From Nitrospinota bacterium (GTDB lineage Bacteria; Nitrospirota; Thermodesulfovibrionia; Thermodesulfovibrionales; UBA1546), in the NCBI GenBank assembly GCA_018896985.1, contig JAHILQ010000115.1, positions 1-8,735 on the forward strand: 8,735 nucleotides of DNA. The letters run 5' to 3'. The notes under the pieces were generated by a model that saw only the letters and a program-made list of their open reading frames with translations, was not told the origin of the DNA and did not search any database. The translations under genes were made by a program, and so were the position numbers. Positions 5,413-8,735 of this stretch are shown piece by piece (the first letter of the stretch is position 1; the number at the start of each line of letters is the position of its first letter).

Positions 5413-6186
5413 ATGAATAAAGTATATCTTATTGGGATTGGGCCTGGTGATCCTGATTACCTTACTGTTCAGGCGATAAACACAATGAGAAAAATAGATG
5501 TCTTTTTCCTTCTTGAAAAAGAGGGAGAAGGGTGTAAGGATTTTCTCAAAATGAGAAAGAAGGTATTAGAAAGATATCTGGAAAGCGGGAAATATAGAAT
5601 TGTGGTTGCCAGGATTCCCAAGCGTAAAAAGGGCGGTAATCCCTATGTAGAGGAGATTAAGGTATGGCGCCAGGAAACAGCAGCAGTTATTGCCGGATTG
5701 ATCAAAAACGAGATGAAGGAGGGAGAAAATGGCGCTCTTCTTGTCTGGGGCGACCCTTCGTTATATGATGGGCATTTAGAAATGCTGCAACACATACTTA
5801 AAGGAGGAGCAATAAATTTTGAGTACGAGGCGATACCAGGAATAACCAGTATTCAGGTCCTGGCTGCAAAACATAAAATCCCACTCAACCGGATAGGGGA
5901 GTCAATCGTGATTACTACTGGCAGAAAACTAAAAGAATATTCAACTGACGAAGTTACAAATGTCATTGTATTGTTGGATTCCTATTCTGCCTTTAAACGT
6001 TTCCAAGATACGAATATTGATATCTACTGGGGAAGCTATTTAGGGACCGAGGATGAAATCTTAATTTCGGGGAAGTTAAAAGATGTAATTGACGATATTA
6101 AAAAATTAAAGAGTGAAGCTAAAAAGAAAAAGGGTTGGCTTATGGACACATATATCTTAAGACGGTCAAACAAAAAGTCAGTGTAG
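5413..6186 (+). CDS. cobF: Precorrin-6A synthase (deacetylating), CobF family
   Basis: The product (257 residues) is a SAM-dependent corrin methyltransferase. In the aerobic pathway CobF methylates C1 of precorrin-5 with loss of the acyl group expelled by ring contraction (EC 2.1.1.152). Family motifs run the full length: IGIGPGDPDYLTVQA (7-21), GNPYVEE (75-81), VWGDPSLYDG (111-120), IPGITSIQ (141-148), IPLNRIGE (156-163), ITTGRKL (167-173), YWGSYLGT (205-212) and a C-terminal GWLMDTYILRR (241-251). The WGDPSLYD, IPLN-IGE and GW-MDTY-LRR set separates CobF from CbiE, CbiF, CbiH and CbiL. It has its own strong ribosome binding site, is flanked by the two largest gaps around the biosynthetic genes, and its 3' third looks more A/T-rich by eye than its neighbours. 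A CobF in an otherwise cbi-type cluster is unexpected; late acquisition, or replacement of CbiD, is possible. Confidence 0.9.
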   Translation: MNKVYLIGIGPGDPDYLTVQAINTMRKIDVFFLLEKEGEGCKDFLKMRKKVLERYLESGKYRIVVARIPKRKKGGNPYVEEIKVWRQETAAVIAGLIKNEMKEGENGALLVWGDPSLYDGHLEMLQHILKGGAINFEYEAIPGITSIQVLAAKHKIPLNRIGESIVITTGRKLKEYSTDEVTNVIVLLDSYSAFKRFQDTNIDIYWGSYLGTEDEILISGKLKDVIDDIKKLKSEAKKKKGWLMDTYILRRSNKKSV

Positions 6187-6236
6187 ATGAAGAAAATGGG
6201 GATTAACGAAAGAAAAATTATTTACGCTCAATAAGT

Positions 6237-7625
6237 ATGACTAAAATTAATGTCGTAGGAATAGGTTACAGACCCTTTGATAAAAGGGCAAGGGAAATTA
6301 TTTTGGCTTCTGAAATCATCCTTGCATCCAAAAGGCTCTTTGAGGTTTTTAAGGGATATAAAGAATATGAGGAAGTTAAGGATAAGATAAAGGTTATAAA
6401 CAATGTGGAAGAGACAATTAATTTTATCAGAGCAGAAGTGCAGAAGTACGGAAGTGCACAAACAAAAGACTTCCGAGCTTCTGAGCTTTTAAACTTTCGT
6501 TCTATTGTACTCCTCGCCTCAGGCGATCCTACATTTTTTGGAATCGGCAGAAGGGCTGTCAGGGAATTCGGAAAAGAAATTGTAGAGATACTTCCTGATT
6601 TATCAAGCATCCAGATAGCATTTTCACGGATAAAAGAATCATGGGATAACGCATTTTTAATGAGTCTTCACGGAGGTCCTGATCCTGAAAAAAGAAGAAG
6701 GCTGCCGTACGAATTGGATGATATTCCGTATTTACTTCAAAGGCATAATAAGATTGCCATCCTTACTGATAAAGAAAACAATCCGGCAACCATTGCAAAA
6801 GAGATGTTAAAATCATCGGCCTTCAACCCTCAGCCTTCAGCCTCTAAAATGTTTGTTTGCGAAAGGCTTGGGTATCCTGACGAAAACATCACAGAGGCAA
6901 CACCTGAAGAGATTGCAGGGATGTTGTTTGCGGAACCGAATGTGGTGATCCTGAAAAATGAGAAGCCCCCATCAATGTCATTCCCGCTTGTCGGGAATCC
7001 TTCTGAACTGCCGGAAGAGCCGAAGAAAGATTGCGGACAAGCCGCAATGACAGAGGATGTCAGATTTGGGCTAACAGAGGATGAGATTATGCATTCGCGA
7101 GGGCTCATAACTAAAGATGAAGTAAGGGCAGTAACCATCCACAAGTTGAGACTTCCTCAAAAAGGCGTGCTATGGGACATAGGCGCAGGCTCAGGTTCTG
7201 TATCAATAGAAGCTGCAAAATTATACCCCGAATTAAAGGTGTTTGCAGTTGAAAAAAACGAGGAGCAGATTAAAAACATAAAAGAGAACAGGATTAAATT
7301 TGACGCAACCAATATTGAAATAATAAAAGGGCAGGCGCCTGATGTTTTAAAAAACATTCCTGTTCCTGACAGGGTTTTTGTTGGCGGCAGCGGAGGAACG
7401 ATTAAAGATATTATTGAATTTGTGAACAGCAAAATATCATCCGGGATTGTTGTGATAAATGCAATAACGATAGAAACCCTGAATGAGGCAATTAAATCAC
7501 TTGAGAATAAAGGCTTCGCTGTAGAAGTATCTGAAGTCTCTGTATCACGCTCAAAGACTGTATCAGGCAAACGGCACATGAGCGCCTTAAATCCTGTATT
7601 TATAATCACAGGGGTGAAACAGTAA
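6237..7625 (+). CDS. cbiET: Fused cobalt-precorrin C5- and C15-methyltransferase/decarboxylase CbiE-CbiT
   Basis: The 462-residue fusion corresponds to aerobic CobL. The CbiE half (about 1-240) has NVVGIGYRP (5-13), VLLASGDPTFFGIG (91-104), LSSIQIAFSRI (122-132), MSLHG (142-146) and KMFVCERLGYP (204-214). The CbiT half (about 280-462) has RGLITKDEVRAV (288-299), the SAM-binding loop WDIGAGSGSVSIEAA (313-327), VFAVEKNE (335-342) and FVGGSGG (381-387). CbiT methylates C15 with decarboxylation of the C12 acetate; CbiE methylates C5. Three repeat tracts lie inside without breaking the frame: about 66-85 (6434-6490), 196-202 (6822-6842), and the 25-codon element in the interdomain linker (248-272; 6977-7051). 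ATG 6237 fits the family start but has no ribosome binding site; a 15-codon mini-ORF (6187-6234) ends 2 nt before it, so reinitiation is possible. The stop overlaps the cbiL start (TAATG). Confidence 0.94.
   Translation: MTKINVVGIGYRPFDKRAREIILASEIILASKRLFEVFKGYKEYEEVKDKIKVINNVEETINFIRAEVQKYGSAQTKDFRASELLNFRSIVLLASGDPTFFGIGRRAVREFGKEIVEILPDLSSIQIAFSRIKESWDNAFLMSLHGGPDPEKRRRLPYELDDIPYLLQRHNKIAILTDKENNPATIAKEMLKSSAFNPQPSASKMFVCERLGYPDENITEATPEEIAGMLFAEPNVVILKNEKPPSMSFPLVGNPSELPEEPKKDCGQAAMTEDVRFGLTEDEIMHSRGLITKDEVRAVTIHKLRLPQKGVLWDIGAGSGSVSIEAAKLYPELKVFAVEKNEEQIKNIKENRIKFDATNIEIIKGQAPDVLKNIPVPDRVFVGGSGGTIKDIIEFVNSKISSGIVVINAITIETLNEAIKSLENKGFAVEVSEVSVSRSKTVSGKRHMSALNPVFIITGVKQ
6434..6490 (+). 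repeat. Inverted 8-nt-period repeat inside the CbiE domain
   Basis: The left arm 6434-6455 contains 8-nt units (GCAGAAGT, GCAGAAGT, ACGGAAGT in the region 6432-6455). The right arm 6469-6490 (ACTTCCGAGCTTCTGAGCTTTT) is its reverse complement at 17 of 22 positions, around a 13-nt loop. It is translated as about residues 66-85 (AEVQKYGSAQTKDFRASELL) just before the conserved VLLASGDP motif. This is a loop where other CbiE proteins, as I recall them, are shorter. It has the same construction as the cbpA-cbpB intergenic repeat. Confidence 0.65.
6822..6842 (+). repeat. Degenerate heptamer tandem repeat in cbiE
   Basis: Three 7-nt units in tandem, TTCAACC, CTCAGCC, TTCAGCC (a looser ATCGGCC precedes them at 6815-6821). 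They are translated as FNPQPSA directly before the conserved KMFVCERLG strand. Proline-rich, non-conserved coding in a surface loop fits tolerance of an insertion there. Confidence 0.5.
6977..7051 (+). repeat. 75-nt double-hairpin palindromic element in the CbiE-CbiT linker (copy B)
   Basis: Left hairpin ATTCCCG/CGGGAAT (6980-6986/6992-6998) with loop CTTGT; right hairpin ATTGCGG/CCGCAAT (7030-7036/7042-7048) with loop ACAAG; 31-nt spacer starting CCTTCTG and ending GAAAG; ends GTC...GAC. Length, spacing and codon phase are identical to copy A at 1087-1161. It is translated as residues 248-272 of CbiET (left SFPLVGNPS, right KDCGQAAMT), exactly between the two catalytic domains. Compared with copy A, the fourth stem pair is swapped in both hairpins (G-C to C-G on the left, C-G to G-C on the right), so pairing is kept. 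Confidence 0.92.
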
Positions 7626-8347
7626 TGAGAGGAAAACTCTATGTCATAGGTGTTGGCCCCGGAGACCCGGAACTGCTGACACTAAAGGCAGCGCGGATTC
7701 TCAGGGAAGTTAAGTGCATCTGCGTTCCAAAAGGCAGAGAGGAAGGAAGCAGTCTTGCCCTATCAATAGTTAAGAAGGCGCTGAGCCTTGACAATAAAGA
7801 GATTATTGAAGCCCATTTCCCGATGAAGAAGACAAAGACAAGCAGACAGTCAGAAGATAGTGAGCTTGACAACAAATGGGCTGAGACTGTAAAAAATATC
7901 CTGAGCAGGCTTAATAAAGGAATCGATGTCGCTTTTATCACTATCGGCGATCCTGCTATATACAGCACTTTTTTTTATTTATATGACAGGCTGATTGAAT
8001 CGAACCCTGAATTAAAGATAGATGTAATACCCGGCGTTTCTTCCATAAACGCCTCTGCGGCAAAGGCAAAGATATCTCTGGGGCTTGCTGATGAAAAGAT
8101 CGCAATCCTGCCCGCAAATTATATTGAGAACCTGAAGGAAACGCTGGAAAAATTTGACACTGTAGTGCTTATGAAGGTTAATAAAGTCTTTGAAGGCATA
8201 ATGCATACCCTCACTGAAATGAATTTACTAAACAATGCAATATATATATCGAGGGCAGGCATGGAGGATGAAAAGGTATTCAAAAATATCAACAGTGTCA
8301 AAGAAGAAGACCTTAACTATTTCTCAATGATAATTGTGAAAAAATGA
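7625..8347 (+). CDS. cbiL: Cobalt-factor II / precorrin-2 C20-methyltransferase CbiL
   Basis: CbiL adds the C20 methyl group to cobalt-factor II using SAM (EC 2.1.1.151), the first methylation after dipyrrocorphin formation in the anaerobic branch. The product is 240 residues, a normal family length. Motifs: YVIGVGPGDPELLTLKAARIL (6-26), VPKGREEGSS (34-43, the CbiL-specific P.G...S.A region), FITIGDPAIYSTF (104-116), DVIPGVSSINASAAKA (133-148), KIAILPA (158-164), VVLMKV (180-185). GVGPGDPELLTLKA and GDP-YST separate it from CbiF and CbiH. A Lys/Ser/Glu-rich stretch at 69-80 replaces part of the usual loop after HFPM and may be a small insertion. The start codon overlaps the cbiET stop, with GGGGTGA at 7611-7617. 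The 3' end overlaps cbiF by 4 nt (ATGA). Confidence 0.93.
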   Translation: MRGKLYVIGVGPGDPELLTLKAARILREVKCICVPKGREEGSSLALSIVKKALSLDNKEIIEAHFPMKKTKTSRQSEDSELDNKWAETVKNILSRLNKGIDVAFITIGDPAIYSTFFYLYDRLIESNPELKIDVIPGVSSINASAAKAKISLGLADEKIAILPANYIENLKETLEKFDTVVLMKVNKVFEGIMHTLTEMNLLNNAIYISRAGMEDEKVFKNINSVKEEDLNYFSMIIVKK

Positions 8348-8735
8348 GCAAGGTTTATTTTATAGGCGCCGGTCCCGGAGACCCTGAACTTATAACAGTT
8401 AAAGGCAGAAAGCTGCTTGATAATGCCGATGTTGTCATTTATGCAGGAAGCCTTGTGAATGCTGAACTGCTGAAAGGCTTAAATGCAGAAATCCACGACT
8501 CTGCAAAGATGACCCTTAATGAGATAGTGGAAATCATAAGAAATGCCGTAAGCGCAGGTAAAACAGTTGTAAGGCTTCACACAGGCGACACGTCGTTTTA
8601 CAGCGCAATTTCAGAGCAGATAGAAAAGCTCCGGGAGTTAAACATTGAATACGAAGTTATCCCAGGCGTTTCATCCGCAATGGCCGGCGCTGCAATACTC
8701 GGACAGGAACTTACAATCCCTGAGATAAGCCAGAC
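8344..8735 (+). CDS. cbiF: Cobalt-precorrin-4 C11-methyltransferase CbiF, 5' part
   Basis: The gene begins at ATG 8344, overlapping the cbiL stop, and is cut by the right edge after 130 full codons of an expected roughly 250. It is a SAM-dependent methyltransferase that methylates C11 (EC 2.1.1.271 in the cobalt pathway; CobM in the aerobic one). Motifs seen: VYFIGAGPGDPELITVKG (4-21), VVIYAGSLV (30-38, diagnostic for CbiF/CobM), HDSAKMTLNEI (51-61), VVRLHTGDTSFYSAISEQ (75-92) and YEVIPGVSSAMAGAA (103-117). The GDP of many relatives is GDT here (Thr83); variants at this position exist in CobM-type proteins, so activity is still expected. No ribosome binding site of its own is obvious, consistent with coupled translation from cbiL. 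Confidence 0.94.
   Translation, partial: MSKVYFIGAGPGDPELITVKGRKLLDNADVVIYAGSLVNAELLKGLNAEIHDSAKMTLNEIVEIIRNAVSAGKTVVRLHTGDTSFYSAISEQIEKLRELNIEYEVIPGVSSAMAGAAILGQELTIPEISQ

Noticed and set aside
6294..6332. Apparent tandem duplication encoding EIILAS twice in CbiE.
   Set aside because: The segment has the normal length of the CbiE N-terminal helix and following strand, where a hydrophobic repeat-like pattern is expected; not an insertion.
8560..8610. CbiF GDP motif changed to GDT, a possible inactive enzyme.
   Set aside because: Corrin methyltransferases of the CobM type vary at this position and all other visible CbiF motifs are intact.

Overview
The window reads as one continuous plus-strand operon for cobalt uptake and vitamin B12 (corrinoid) synthesis, from an anaerobic or facultative Gram-negative bacterium. 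The Gram-negative call rests on an outer-membrane beta-barrel C-terminus at the left edge. The anaerobic (early cobalt insertion) route is suggested by a CbiMNQO cobalt transporter, a CbiL/CbiF-type gene set and a radical SAM enzyme. The moderately low GC, the cobalt-operon radical SAM/peptide pair and the abundant small palindromic repeats resemble Nitrospirota or deltaproteobacterial-lineage genomes. That placement is an impression from memory, not a measurement.

Layout. 2-271: end of an outer-membrane beta-barrel gene. 282-3141: the cobalt ECF transporter cbiM-cbiN-cbiQ-cbiO, tightly packed with overlapping starts. 3162-4828: a 64-residue peptide gene (TTG start, very strong ribosome binding site) followed by a radical SAM/SPASM enzyme, matching the CbpA/CbpB pair of predicted ribosomally made, modified peptides. 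4809-5339: corrinoid adenosyltransferase cobA/cobO. 5413-6186: a CobF-type precorrin-6A synthase, which is unexpected in a cbi-type cluster. 6237-7625: fused cbiE-cbiT. 7625-8347: cbiL. 8344-8735: 5' part of cbiF, cut by the window edge. Every gene is on the plus strand, no intergenic gap exceeds about 115 nt, and I see no promoter, cobalamin riboswitch or classical terminator, so control is probably exerted upstream of the window.

How the genes work together. The outer-membrane protein may admit the metal or a metal complex. CbiM/N bind and present Co2+, CbiQ is the membrane coupling subunit and CbiO the ATPase. CbiL, CbiF, CobF and CbiE/T are S-adenosylmethionine-dependent methylation steps of corrin ring synthesis, and CobA adenosylates the cobalt. 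The CbpA/CbpB peptide system lies between metal import and metal use; its product is unknown, and a role in cobalt handling is inference from position.

The second theme is repeats inside genes. Two 75-nt double-hairpin elements sit in the same codon phase in cbiN and in the cbiE-cbiT linker; they keep hairpin pairing by compensatory changes that alter the encoded residues. A 29-nt perfect palindrome lies within the peptide precursor gene. Degenerate 7- and 8-nt-period tandem repeats occur in the cbiM signal peptide, at the start of cbiO, between cbpA and cbpB, and twice within cbiE. None breaks a reading frame.
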